DNA of 64,000 bases, taken from contig WARS01000044.1 in the NCBI GenBank assembly GCA_008933995.1, positions 1,074,866-1,138,865 on the forward strand, in the 5' to 3' direction. The notes under the pieces were generated by a model. That model ran no database searches and was not told where the DNA came from. It saw only the letters and a list, made by a program, of their open reading frames with translations. Source of the stretch: Datnioides undecimradiatus. Lineage: Eukaryota; Chordata; Actinopteri; Lobotiformes; Datnioididae. A program made the position numbers and the translations under genes. Below, piece by piece: positions 47,701-60,403 of the stretch; the first letter of the stretch is position 1; each line of letters starts with the position of its first letter.

Positions 47701-50005
47701 ACAAAGAGTTTCAGCTGCTCCTTTAGCATTCGCAAAGTGCTTTAAGAATCAATTAAGGAGACTTAAAATCGAGTGCTAAGAAGTTGGATACCTCATAAAA
47801 ATTAGTTATGACATAGCAGGTCGGTATTTTCTTCATTGAGCGACTCAGACTCACAAAAGGTCTTCACAAGTTAGAGCTCACTTGAACATCTACTCTCAAT
47901 TAAAAGAAAAAAAAACAGAAATTGCATCTCAATAACCCATCGTTTGTATGTTTCACCAATGAAAGACAGCTAAAATATTAGACCAAAGCCACACAGGAAC
48001 CATACCTAGATGTTTGTTTGTTCTGTCCAAGAAAAGTCTTGTGCACAACTCCTGTATACTAACAAACAGTGAGTCATCAAAGTTATAATGAGTCCTTCAT
48101 AACTCTTTCAGTTCAACCTGATCAGTAGGGTCCCTCTAAACAGGAAGTGTGAGGGCTTGTAACCACACAGGAGGCCATATTAATTACTCTGACAGCGTCC
48201 TGCTCCTGGCTGAGTAAAGCTTCATTAGGATGGACAGCGGCACTGCTGAATGGTGACTCACATATCCTGATGAACAGTAACAGCGACTCGAGTAAAACTG
48301 CTGCAGCACAGATTTTAAAGGCTGGATATGATTTATAGATTAGATAGCTTGTCCATGGCACTATAAGGACAACTGGGCGAGAATAATAGACAATAAGACG
48401 TCATTATTAGTGTTTATTATGTTAGAATCATTTTGGTTCAACCTACAGTTCCAACACTGATTACTGATCTTCACTATAGTGCACTTGATCCATAACATAA
48501 TTTGACAGTGTTTAAATATTTGCATGAGCCTCAGCTGATTAAGTTGCAAGATACTGAGAGGTGATAAATGACAGCACGCTTCCTGCGATAATCATATAAA
48601 AACCCAAACAAGACACAAAGCAAGAAAAATAAATACAGACATTGTTCAAAACATTCACATTTACAGTATTCTTCTTTGAATAGTTGCACACAAAATATGA
48701 AGCTATATCAAAAACTGTAACTTCATTTTTTTCCTCCTTTTAACAGTAAATCAATCTGCCCTCGTGGCAGGTCTGGTCAAGTTAAACTAATGGAGATGAC
48801 TGGAGGGAGGAGGGCCTTAAAGCTCCTGTAGCTGACACAGTTCAACTACTAACTCATGAGACAACACATCAACAGTGCCTGACAGCACAAAACCTACAAA
48901 GTAAATCATAAAAATAAGCCAACATTTCTCTGCTCAGCAAGAGACGACCAGAGACTTTCAAAACCTCACCCCCAGGACAATAAAAATCATTTCTTTCTCA
49001 GATATGACAAATGGCAAACAAACAAATGCAGCTGGTGCAGATATCCTAAATGTTAACCATGACTACAGCAATTTATATTATTTTCAAAATCATTATTATA
49101 TTAGATTTATGTCATTCATGGACAAAAAACAAACAAAACACAGAAGTAGAGCATCCAGTCAGGCACAGCAAATACCCTGAAGTCAAATGATATACAGCAA
49201 AAACATGGACTGGAGTAGTTTACAATGAACAAGTGCCCGAACAATAACTCAAATCTTACTGTATCTCCATCAGGGGGCACATTCAATCACGTTCAAAGGC
49301 TTCATGTTAGACAGCAGAGTTTTATGACTCCTATAGAGTTTTTTTTTAGATATGTAAAATGGACGTATTTACGACAAAATTTAACAACATTACCCGACTA
49401 TCAAATTTAACAACTAGCAACAATTGTTAACTGAGTGATTTCTTTAATTCACAGGTAGGAACTGTATCAGAAATCGAGATAATTGCTGAAAAAAGCCAAA
49501 CGGTTAAGCAAAACTTGACATTACACTGTTAGTTCTGGGAAAACATAAATCAAGATCTGTTCTTTATGGTCATTATGGAGATTTAAATTGTTGTGGTTGC
49601 AGACAATTTGCAGAAAAACCTCATAAGCGGCGTGTTGTTCAATGAAAGTGTGGAAGCATGCATTACGGTACATCTACTGTATGCATGAGTCTCTGCAGCA
49701 TGCTTCAGGATGGAAGTTTTAGTATTGATGTCCATCAGCTCGTCACGAGGTGCATTCAGCAACTGATGGTTTGTGTTTTTGACCACGTAAGGAATGTAGG
49801 TTAACAGAAAATTAGCATCTGGCTAACATTTGAGCTCTACACTGGTGTATACAGTAGCTCTACTTCTGTATGGACTGTACAGCTCTTTGAACACAACATG
49901 AATGCTCTGAACTGAAAATAAAGACATTCTAAACTGAGCTCCTCCGTTGGGAGCGTCCATCTCTGCAGCTTGTTGATACGTTCAGGGTCTGCTCCACTCA
50001 TCGGT
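41711..50005. other. Intergenic region and vps50 3'UTR, no gene recognised
   Basis: It contains a TTAGCAT repeat relic (42490-42620) and AT-rich unique DNA. The part next to 50005 is expected to be the vps50 3'UTR (minus strand), but I could not fix its polyadenylation site. The frames at 45250-45539 (- strand) and 47051-47407 (+) show no recognisable domain. Confidence 0.5.
42490..42620. repeat. Teleost repeat relic (TTAGCAT type)
   Basis: Short and eroded: tgttagcatgctaaag, aacattagcatgataac and ttagcatgtggac. It has the same word content as the copies at 8575, 18120 and 33005. Confidence 0.45.
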
Positions 50006-50125
50006 CTATCTCTTGGGTCTGTCAATGTCATCAATGGCCGCCAGGAGTTTCTGACGAGCCTTCTTGTTTATATGCGAGCCCAGACAAACGTTCACCAGGT
50101 TGGCCAACTGCTTCATGGAGTACTC
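50006..50125 (-). CDS. vps50: vps50 last coding exon
   Basis: Acceptor gcgcag (reading minus), stop TAG at 50008-50006. It encodes [20 protein letters not shown] and then [19 protein letters not shown], 39 codons matching the C-terminus of human VPS50. Confidence 0.97.
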   Translation of the reverse strand, partial: EYSMKQLANLVNVCLGSHINKKARQKLLAAIDDIDRPKR

Positions 50126-53100
50126 CTGCGCAAAAACACAGAGAGCCGTTCAGAAAAACAGAGGGAAACCAAACGTCTACTTCAATTACACTTTAACTTT
50201 GGTGTTGCACCGATAAGCCTGCTTTACTGTCTCACCCTATGGTTCTTAATAAACTGCTCCATGTCATTCTCTGTCAGGTAATAGGCCTTGATGTAGGTCT
50301 CCACAAACTCTTTGTCAGGGATGGGTCGCAGGTCAGTCAGTTTCTCCAGTTTCATGAGGAACTGTTGGAAGTCCAGCTGCATCAGGGCCCGGCCCTCATT
50401 GCTGCATTTCTTCACATTGGCGTAGCTACGGCGGAGGAAAAGAAAGCAACAGAGGGAAAAAGGGGAAGTCAGCATGGCTCCAAGGATTCTGGTTCAAGTA
50501 CGCAACGACAGGAAAGCAAGCAAATTCTGTGTTATTTTCTTTTTCCAGGTGTTGGTCACAGGTTGTTGTTCATTTTAAGATGAAATAACCTTTACTGATT
50601 CTGTCTCTTTACATTCTTTACTGTATTTCACTGTGAATTTGTCTAAGATATGTATTTTTAATGTAAAAAAGCAAATTGTGCAGCAAAGTAAGTCAATGTA
50701 AAAGTGTAAACACATTTTATTGAAGAAAACATATAATTAATTCTGCATCTCAGAGCAGCCTGTTACTATTTATGCACTATACCCTGTGTGGACTACACGT
50801 TCTTCATAGTTTTGCTTTAGGTGTTTTTGTTCCTGCATGTGCTGGATTCAATCTGTGTTTTTCCTCTTCTCCATTTTTCTTTTGACTATTTACATAGGTT
50901 ATTTTTGTTTATGTCAGAATCCATTCAATGTCAACTAAAAAGGCCAAAAAGAAAAAGGACATATATGCGTTGTTATGTGCGTGTGTCCTCTATTAAGTAT
51001 GATGTCAGGTTGCTCCATGCGGCTGTCTGTGCCGTGTCAGTCGACTTGCGTGTGGGCCAGAATACACATGTATTTCAATGTGTGCGTCTGTTTGTGTTTA
51101 ATATGTTTGGCAGCAGGGACTGTTGTCCACTGGCAGGTCGTGTGTGTATGTGTGTGTGTGTGTGTGCGTGCGTGTAAGTGACATCTACAGTACATTAACA
51201 CGCCACACAGACAGGTCTGCACATTGTAAACTCTCTGTCTCACACTTCTGCTTCCATTTTCTGCCTCACCCTCTCTCTCTTTCATCACCTCCCTCTGTCA
51301 TCTGCTCTCTTTCTTTTTCTCTCTCTCTCTCTTTTTTTTTTTTTGTCTTGTCAGGCCTGCCAGAGTTTGGCACCGAGTGTTTGAGCTTCGGCTCAGAATG
51401 CTAACAGAGCCATTTCTGCGACTCTCTGAGGGGAGACGAGCGCTGGACAGAGAAATTGAATAACAGGCTGAGCGAGTCGGAGTACAAACAAACAAATATG
51501 ACCACTCCGTCTTGGCGTGCCAGAGGGGTTGGAGATACTGTATGTGTGTGTGTGTGTGTTTAAATGTGTGTGTGTGTGTGTGTGGGAAGAACTAACCAGA
51601 CGGCAGAAGTCTGCAGCAGCAGCTTAAATTTGCGTTGCGGTCATAATGGGCCATTTGTTCATTGGACAGGGTTCAAAAGTTCTCTTACGCAATGGGATGA
51701 AAAGTGCTCAGCAAATGTGTTGGGAGGTAAACATGTTCCCCTTTTCTCAGCGGGTGAGGGCAAGTCTCCCACCTCTGCTTAATGTCTCATGTTCTCTTTC
51801 CTTCTTAAAAACACTCAGCAAGCACTAAAACCACTTAACAAGCTTTTGTTTTTGACCTAAACCATTTTCTCCTGTTCCTGACCCCACCAACACTCATTGA
51901 AACCTGCACAAATTAGCAGCCCGGGATGGCTTTGTCTTCTACATCAGTCAGTTTCTGGTTGCTAATCAAATGTGTGTAATCTCACAATAATTGTCAGCTG
52001 TTAGCGTCTCACTTCGTCACCATCCAGCCGCTCTGAGTCAGTGTTGCTGTGCATCCAGACTGTCTGATCTGAAAGTTTTGTTTTTTTTTAAAATCGCACC
52101 TACAATCTAAAAACCTATTTCACACATTCACTCAACACGCTGAGTAAAGAGATGGCAAGGGATGCAGGTGCTGAGAAAAAAAAAAAACCACACATGCTGA
52201 CATTCTGTCACCTATCACAACCCATATCTCTCACTTACAAGGGAGAAAGTGGTGAAATGCATTACAAGGGATGTGTCAAGAGCATTTACAGCTTGTGTGA
52301 GTGGACTGTGTCATGCAATTCCCTGATGGGCCTTTTGGTGAAGCTGCAGAGATGCGACACAGAGGTTTGCCAGCTTGAGGAGGGGACGAGATGGCAGGAA
52401 TTTAGAGTGGTTTTCTTGGGGGACTGCTCCAAAGGAACTTGGCAACAGAGTCTCCAGGTTTTCTGGTGTACTGTAGGTAATTTCCCCTGTTCTTCATGGT
52501 GCTTGACAACGTGCTTGGAGAGAGTTTTTTTTTCTTTTTGAATTTATGATGTGCAGATGTTCAAACTGATAAACAGAGAGAAATAAGCCCCAAAGTGCTG
52601 AAAACAATTCCACTTCTCCCAGATCAGTATCCCTGTGGTCTTTTGTAAGAGATGCAGTTGACACAAGCTTCGGGACACTAGTCTGCACTGTATTTAGCTT
52701 GGTTACATTACTGGTTTAAATTATTCATAATGATAACGTGTGGATTCATTTTCAGCGATCTTTGTGTTTTAACATTTCCCTCCTCCTTGTAGCACAGTAC
52801 CATCCAGTATCAACTCAACTAGCATTGAACTGCTGCCTGAATAACTGCTGAGCTATCCTAAATAAATATTTAACACACAAAACCTCACTGCTGACTGAGG
52901 CTTTTATTATACTGACAAACTATCAATAATTTACAAGTAATATTTTAAAGGTTTTAAAATGGTTTTTTGCATTTATATAGTTGTTACAGTAAATTAATGC
53001 ATTTTAATGAGGCAAGAAATGCTATCCAACGGGCGTCATTTCCACACAAAGTAAAAATTAAAAACTATTTGAATCCAGTAAAAGTGTCTATAGCAGAGAT

Positions 53101-56100
53101 ATTTAAAGCACATTTCACCCTCAGAGCTTTTACCTTCAGTTTGTGACCACAGTCCTAGTCAGTCTTGGATATGCACATGTTTTTGCAGATATAAAGAGAT
53201 GGATGTTAGTTGTGTGGAAAAGCCTGGCATGACAAAATCGGCCAAGGGCAAACTACAATCCGGATCTGTGCTGTTACTCTTCAAGTGCTCTTAGCCGGAA
53301 TAAATGGAAATCCACAAACTGTACACAGAAGTCATCGTGCTCAGGTAAAGTCAGAGGAACCACAATCAAACTTGTCCTAACTCTTTCTGCCTAAATCCTG
53401 CTAAAATCTCTCTAAAAAAAACAAAACAACAAAAATTAATAAACCACACAGTCAGATGCACTACATTGTCTATATAGATGACCTTGCACCTTTGTATAGT
53501 TTAAGGACAGTTTCATCCTGTTTTTTTTTAAGTCTGTTTGGTACAGAAGGAAAAGGGGGGAACCACAAACACTAAAAATATGTTTATTTTTTAGCTTTGG
53601 CTGCATGACAGAGGGCTGCATGCATCCCCTTGATGCTTAAAAGGAGTTTTATGACTCTCTTACCCTTCTACAAGAGTTCTGTTGGCCAGACGGATGCAGT
53701 GCTCCCACAGGACGTTGGACACGGGCAGAGGGATGCGCACATGTCTGGAAACATCGCCCAGCCGCTTGTTAAATTGCTCAAACTCCTGGAAAGGTGGAGG
53801 AGAAAGCACAGGTGAGTACATTCAAGAGTTAACTAGAGTATAATAAACAAAAACAAAACAGCAGAAATGAATGATGTTCAGGAGGTGGTGTTCGTTCACT
53901 GGAGAATTGAATGAAATTTCAGTTCATCTTGTATTATGAAGACATATCTATAATATTTAAAGGAAAAACATTTTATTGGCTTGTGCAAATATTTAAAAAA
54001 AACCCATGCACAATGTAAGACATTTATAAAAACAAGAGTAAACAACCGCAGCCACAAACAGGAAACAAGTCACTATAGGACCAATGCAACTTCGCTTTCC
54101 CAAATGGAATATAAACAAAATGAAAGTCTTCATGAGAAACAACATTAATATATTTCCTGTGACTCGCTCTCAGCTACTGTGTGTTCCTGGATAATGCCCA
54201 GTACCAGCTCGTCTAATCTTAACATGAAGGAGACAAACAACATTAAAGACTAACTCATGCTGTTAAACACAATGCAGTTATTATCATTAATTAATTTTGA
54301 CCTGTTTTCATACATACTCTGGAAAATCAGATCAATCAAGGCTGAAATATTTTTTCCCCCTTGTGCAAGTAGCCAACAGGATTTCTGGGTTACTGTGCCC
54401 CAACTCCTCTTTGAGGAAGCCTGTTAAATGATTTTACAGTCTGGACTGATGGACACAACATCCTGATGTGCTCAACAGACGGGGGCAGGAAGTAGAATCC
54501 ACCTAGCCACAAATCATGCGTTATAACAAATCATTTGTATCCTGCTGAATACTGTATTCGGGTTTGGGAACATCCCAACTGGACTCATTCAAGCTTTTCA
54601 GGCCTTTTTCAGACTCCTTTTCGAGGTGACCTTTAACACTTGTTGTAACATCCTCTCAACACCCGAGTCTCACAGTTTTCTTGCTCGTATTTATGCTCAA
54701 AGCCCCCCAAAAAACAGCAGTTTGTCATGTGGGTGTTGAACTGGCCTCTAAATGTTTTAACCCAAAGAATAAATAGGAAATATCCCAGAGGAGGATGCGG
54801 GCTGCAGGAGATGATGCTGCAGAGATGTTCTCTGCAGTCACAAAGGGCCGCAGCTACATGCTTCATGTGTTGATGCTACTTGTTAATGACCAATAAAAAC
54901 TCTGCACAGGAAGGAGTTTCAGCTCTGCCAAGCACTTTTGTGTACTCACTGCACTCTGTTCAATTATAAATGAAATGATCCAATTATGATATTATGTTGC
55001 TGTTTATAGGGAACAAATTGCAATACACGAGGACTGTACATAAATATGACGGACATGTCTCAGGAGATGCTTTTTCTAGTGTGCGTTTGTAAATGTATGT
55101 CCGACGGCTTTAATTCAAAATGCGTCTTGTTGAAAAATGAACCTGACTTTTAAAGGTGCACGCAGCTGCCATTAATTGTGCACCTGAAATTGAAATGTTA
55201 TTCATTCATAAACAGTCCCACAATAGTTTCTGACTTAAGCATTTTGTCAATGAAGTCATTCGGAGAAGGCTACATTTCGCTGCCACTTTATATGCAAATC
55301 AACGTCATTGTTGAATGCCAGTGATCAACCTGGACTCATGAATAAAATATTCTCCTGAGTGTGCTGTACAGCAAAAGTGTGGCACGCTCTTTGCAATCAG
55401 CGCACATAACACAATCCATATGCATTATGAGTGTCTGACAAGTTGACAGAGAAGGCTATTAGTATGTGACGGGGGGAAAAGTACATGTGAGTTGTGATAT
55501 GCATCCTGTCAGTACGTCAGCGGGACACGGTTCAACACAGTTTCAGCATGTAAACCAGGCCGGTGAGAAGACAATTTTCGCCTTCGGCACTTTAGCTCAT
55601 AAGCTAAAGTAGATTAAACTGCAAAGCTGCTAGAGCCAGACAAAGATCTATGAGTCAGTCAGGAAACCAAAAGGTGAGTTTGAGTTCCTTCTTCATAAGT
55701 AGATAACTTTTGTTTGTATTTGTTTATCTAAAGCATCTGTGTTTTAGGTGCCATTTAATCTGCAGCTTGCTAAGACATCCTGGTGCATTTAGGTGGATTT
55801 GTCTTGCTTTGGTGCTGTTCTGCTCAGGATTTCACACCATAGCAAGCCCCCAGGACCTCCACTGTCTGGTGCAGTGTGTCCTTCCACCCTATGCAAAATT
55901 TATAATGGGATCAGTGGCCAGCATGCATAACGACATGTATTTAGTGGAAAAACTTCCAATTCCAAAAATACGGCCACGACTGGTGAGCTCAAAGGTCTCC
56001 AACAAGGCTGAAACTTCAGGGAAGATCTGCATTCAGCTCCCAACAGCTGACCCAGGTACTAAATTATTCACCCCATCCCAAATAATTGATATTAAAGATC

Positions 56101-59100
56101 CCCGAATGAATTTAAACTCAAGAGGAGCAACAAGGAACTTAAGAGTTCTTGAATCTAAGTGGAGTAAAGGGTAATACTTTATGTAAACGGCACAAATGTT
56201 AAAAGGATAACCCAGATTAAATTTCACAAGTACAATAAAAACACCATGTGAGGGAAAACCCCGGTTAGATAAGAGCAAATCTATTCCAGCTGGCTTTTGT
56301 GTGTTTTCTCCTCCTTTTATTCTGGATAATACACGGCACTGCAAGGGGCGAAGTGGACAGTTAGTTGTTTTTTTTGTGGGAAAAGAATCAAGTCTGAACT
56401 TTTCCCAAATGCGAAACACACAAGAACTGCAAAAAGGATATTCATGGGGTTCCAGTCATCTTGCCATGGTGATTTATATTCAACTGACAAACATTCTCAG
56501 TGGCATAAATGATGCAACAATCTTAATGGGGAGATGTTTCCATATTATCTATATGACATGCTGTTGCAATCAAGGGTCCATCCTGCCTTTGAACCGAAGC
56601 TTTAAACACTTCAAATAGGATTAAAAGCTGCACTAATCAATATCTTTCTTATTAATGATGTGTAAAATTACTACATATAGGGGTGTTTGTAGTAAAAAAT
56701 AATAAATTAATACGTTTCAGTGCAGCATTTCATTTTAACGTGAACGGTCAGCTCCGTATTTCTTGTGCAACATTACCTTTAACAGGACGTCCACATAAAC
56801 ATTATGCTGTGACATTATCTCTCTAATGTCCCATTTAACTCCTGCCATCAGGAGCAGCATTTGCTCATAGTCGATGGCCTTCGCCGCAACAATCCAGTAT
56901 ATCGGTTTTCGAAGTTCACTGGCTGTCGACACCGTCTGAGAGAAGACAGGGACAATACAGATAAGTGCATTACATTCAACATGTTACTGAACATTAGGTA
57001 TGCAGTTAATAGCTATAAGGCAGACAATCAAGGTCTCCTCTGAGATGAACATGTTGTGCAGATAACATGCACAAAATTTCCAAGAGTGAAACTATAGGAC
57101 ATGACATTCATTTGATGTTTGGGGAAAACAGACCTGTCTGTGTACCTGAACATTTCAAATGTCAAGTGGAAAAAGAAAAAAAAAAGAAAAAGAGAGAAAA
57201 TGGTGCCTGTGTGGTTGTGAGTGACAGACAATTTTCTCCTTTGTTGATCGAGAACAGGGACTGAATGCTGGGTTGCAGTTACACACTCATTCGTCTCTGA
57301 GGTGAAAGAGGCTTGTAAATGGTAAATGGCCTGTACTTATATAGCGCTTTTCTAGTCATGTGTGACCACTCAAAGCGCTTTACACTACAAGTTGACATTC
57401 ACCCAGTCACACCAAACGAAACTAAGGAAACTGAGGATTTCTAACCCATTCATACACCGATGACGCAGCATCGGGGGCAATTTGGGCAATTTCAGCATCT
57501 TGCCCAAAGACGCTTCAGCATGCAGCCCAGAGGAGCCAGGGATCGAACCGCCCATCCTTGGATAGGTGGACGACCCACTCTACCACTGAGCCACAGCTGC
57601 CACATGTATAGAAAACCAAAAGGCAGAGTGCTGGTTACCAACGAAGGAGTGAATGCAACTGGAATATTTGTTTAGAGCACATCAGATAAAGGAAAATATG
57701 AAGTGTACCTGGGAATAAAACTGCTGCAGGAAAGGCTTCTTGGCTGCAGGCATCATTGTGTCCAGGTGGGACTGAAGGGATTCAAATTGTTCGGCCAGAA
57801 ACACACTGAGAAAACAACAGAAACAGCCGTTTAATTCAGCGCAAGAGTGACATAACATTTTCTGGTGTGGCACATTACAAAGACAAAAATACTCTGTTAT
57901 TGTAATATTTAAGACAGTCAGGTCTATTGAATAGATGAAATTATTTCATTTTAAGCTTTGGTCCTAGGACCTGATTTACAGTGACTGACAATAAAAGTTC
58001 CAATCTTTATAAAGAGCAGCTCAGAAAGTCTTTTTCATCAGAGAAGAGAAAGACACAAAAAGACTTTGATTCCTTTCAATGTTCCTTAATAATAAATGCT
58101 CGTCAACACAACCCGGACACATTTCTGTGTAACCTTCTGAGTGTGCTCTGTGAATTACAAATGTTGAATTTGCTGCAGCAATCTAATTTCTCCCCTGTGA
58201 TCATCACATTAATGTTATAAATGCTTTGAAAACGTAAGTCCTCCCCGGATGCTGTGGTTATGTTGCCCTTTGTGAAAACACCTTCCTCAAGATCACCTCA
58301 CAGGGCAAAGGGCTTGTCCAACAAATCACACAGCAGGTTTCTTTGGTTTTGTTTTGTTTTGTTTTATAATAAATGGATTTCAATTATACTTAGGCCAAGT
58401 GAAATAGCAGGAAAATAAATAAGGGACACAATAAATAATTGAAAAAAAAAATCAGAGTAGACTGAACTAACAGCCCAATTCCACTGTGAATCCAGCTCTG
58501 ACTAAATAAAGAACTTCTGACTCTGGCTGATCAATGGCCCTGTGTTGGTGTACAACTGAATAAAAGCAGATTTGAGTCAAGGCTGAGTCTGGAGTTTGAT
58601 GAGAATGACTGACCACCTGCAGCACGGCTCACACTGTAATCTCTTTACAGCTCCACATCATCAACAGCAACACATCTGATTGGATGGTGCCGTTATTAGA
58701 GCCATTTCCCACCTGGTACAAATATGGTCACTTAAGGAACACCTGGTCTGGAATGTTCTGACTTTTCAGTTTGACGTGAAACACAATTAAAGGTGTGAAA
58801 CTTCCCTCTGCAGCACAGTTCGGACCAAACAGCCGGTCCTTTGTCCTAACGCTGCTCAATCGTGGGCTTTAGAACGGGTTTATGCAGTTCTAACATAGCA
58901 GATTTACTGAATATTTAGGATATTTCTGGCTATACTTATGCTCCACAAACACACCATCTGTAAGTATGCTGCACGGTACTGAATACTGCAACCCCAACGG
59001 AAATATTTATATTAAAAGGGTGAAAGAATATTAATAAGAGCTGTTTGGTTAACACTATGAAAGCATTAAACCCAGTCAGCACCCCATTAATGGGCCCAGT

Positions 59101-60403
59101 GGACATTTGTTCTTTTCGTGGAGCTGAGAAAATCACATTAAGTTCAGCTGGAACAGCTTGTGTTTACCTCGGCAACATGGTGCAGAGCGGAGGGAAGGAA
59201 ACGCACCTCCTGCAGTTCACACTTATCTGATCACGTTTGTATAAGGAGGATACCTGAGCAGCAGCTAGAGCAGAGAGCAGCAGTGAAGGGGGCTCTGTTC
59301 TGAGCTCTTATCTTTATTTCAGGTTGATGTTTAAAGTGACATATGTTGAAGACATCAGAGGTTCTCAGAGTACACGCTGAGGTTAGTTGCCTTTTCTAAC
59401 AACACCTTCTCACAGAAAATCTTTTCATGCAGTTCTGCCCAGAATAAAGTCTGTTTCCTTTCTCCCAGGGAATCTTTTCGTTTCAAACTTTACCAGATAA
59501 ATATCTTCACCTCCGCACTTTATCTTTTTTACTTTCATTAGTCTTCTGAGCTTGTAGCCTGCTCCAGATACACGAAAAACTTTGTGTGATAGAGTGGAAG
59601 CTCTATTCAGCATTTCTGCACTGGTGTCATCTGGGGCCCTGTTTTACAGGCTTTCATTATAAAGCGCTTGTACACTGCAGACATTGCAGGGTCCAAAAGT
59701 TAGTTAGAGATAGTTTGGCCTTATTATGTTATTATGTACATATGTGATGGACAAAGTTAGAGCAGGAGAATAACGATACTGGCCGGGCAAGACACGTGTC
59801 TCTGAATATGTCTTTCTAATACAATAATCCTTTTTTTCTTTTGAATTATTTAACAAGCTTTATTGACATGAATGTCAAAAAATAGCAGTATCACACACGA
59901 ACACACACACGCACACAGTACAGGTAGCGCAGATCCTTGATGGCCAGGCTGTGTAACACTGCCTGATCAAATTATGAGCACCTTGAGGCGAGGCAGTGAG
60001 CCAGAGCCAGCCTCCTTAACTTGATCAGAGCAAACGCTTTGATGAACATAACCGCCAAGTTACATCATACTGCTGGGACATGTGTGTGATGTCATGAGAC
60101 GTGAGAAAAGAGACCAGTAATGTTGTGTGCTGCCTTATTACACTGCTTCCTTTATAAGAACTTAAATTACAACATGGTTTACAATGATTCATTTTTTAAG
60201 TTGTATCGCTGCAACATTCATTTGTGATTTCACTGGAGCACGGAGGGTACTTACAGAGACTCGGTGGCCACCACTCTCTGTGCAAGTCCATAGAGAGTCC
60301 CACTGTTGGTGAGGACCACCAGCTGGCTGAGATGGGGACTGGGTACCTTCTCCTTCCTGTCCTCTGCCGGACCGTGGACTCCTGCGTTCTCCCCCACCGC
60401 CTC
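50006..60403 (-). CDS. vps50: VPS50 / syndetin, C-terminal six coding exons (5' part outside window)
   Basis: Syndetin (VPS50, CCDC132) joins VPS51, VPS52 and VPS53 in the EARP complex, which tethers vesicles at recycling endosomes; in neurons it also supports dense-core vesicle maturation. Six minus-strand exons (60403-60255, 57805-57709, 56935-56777, 53785-53664, 50425-50236, 50125-50006) join in frame to 278 codons plus stop. Recognised stretches, nearly identical to human, include [85 protein letters not shown] and the end [11 protein letters not shown]. This is about the last 29% of the roughly 964-residue family protein. The N-terminal coding exons lie beyond 64000. It runs tail to tail with calcr. 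Confidence 0.95.
50236..50425 (-). CDS. vps50: vps50 penultimate coding exon
   Basis: Acceptor ccgccgtag, donor AGG|gtgaga, 190 nt. It encodes [40 protein letters not shown] and [12 protein letters not shown]. The first base completes a Gly codon split by the intron. Confidence 0.97.
51140..51176. repeat. Imperfect (GT)n microsatellite
   Basis: A GT run with GC and TA interruptions, in a vps50 intron. A second GT block is at 51543-51584. Confidence 0.85.
51543..51584. repeat. (GT)n microsatellite, split in two
   Basis: Two GT runs separated by ttaaa, in a vps50 intron. Confidence 0.85.
53664..53785 (-). CDS. vps50: vps50 coding exon (fourth of six in window)
   Basis: Acceptor acctttccag, donor GAAGG|gtaaga, 122 nt, phase 0 to 2. 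It encodes [20 protein letters not shown] and then [20 protein letters not shown]. Confidence 0.96.
53786..56776. other. vps50 intron, no other gene recognised
   Basis: A chance-looking 154-codon frame (55710-56174 +) and an overlapping 128-codon frame on the other strand (56033-56419) show no known domain. No repeat was identified. Confidence 0.45.
56777..56935 (-). CDS. vps50: vps50 coding exon (third of six in window)
   Basis: Acceptor ttctctcag, donor AAAG|gtaatg, 159 nt, phase 0 to 0. It encodes [20 protein letters not shown], then [20 protein letters not shown] and [13 protein letters not shown]. Confidence 0.97.
57317..57603. repeat. Teleost interspersed repeat (ATATAGCGCTTTTCTAGTC type)
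   Basis: It begins taaatggcctgtacttata, continues tagcgcttttctagtc, caaagcgctttacactaca, cacccattcat-like words, ttgcccaaagacgcttc, gggatcgaaccgcc, and ends ccactgagccacagctgcc. This is a repeat I know as very common in fish genomes. The class was not determined. It sits in a vps50 intron about 100 bases from an exon. Confidence 0.8.
57709..57805 (-). CDS. vps50: vps50 coding exon (second of six in window)
   Basis: Acceptor tgttttctcag, donor CCCAG|gtacac, 97 nt, phase 2 to 0. It encodes [20 protein letters not shown] and then [12 protein letters not shown]. The first base completes the Leu codon begun in the previous exon. Confidence 0.97.
57806..60254. other. vps50 intron, no other gene recognised
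   Basis: It contains a (TTTTG)n run at 58345-58365 and AT-rich unique DNA. No coding or RNA signal was recognised. Confidence 0.5.
60255..60403 (-). CDS. vps50: vps50 coding exon (most 5' in window)
   Basis: Acceptor tgtcttccag, donor TCTCT|gtaagt, 149 nt, phase 0 to 2. It begins with a weakly conserved [17 protein letters not shown], then [20 protein letters not shown] and [13 protein letters not shown], which match human VPS50. The preceding exon, expected to carry the RTTLNRIQESLIDLE-like stretch, was not found up to 64000. Confidence 0.93.

Larger units (their letters stand above)
50426..53663. other. vps50 intron: GT microsatellites, no gene
   Basis: It contains (GT)n-type runs at 51140-51176 and 51543-51584, a CT/T-rich stretch (about 51269-51345), and otherwise nothing I recognise. 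Open frames here are low-complexity or chance. Confidence 0.5.

Noticed and set aside
55710..56174. 154-codon open frame on + strand inside a vps50 intron
   Set aside because: It starts with a hydrophobic stretch but shows no domain, no splice support and no family resemblance. An overlapping 128-codon frame on the other strand suggests the area is simply poor in stops.
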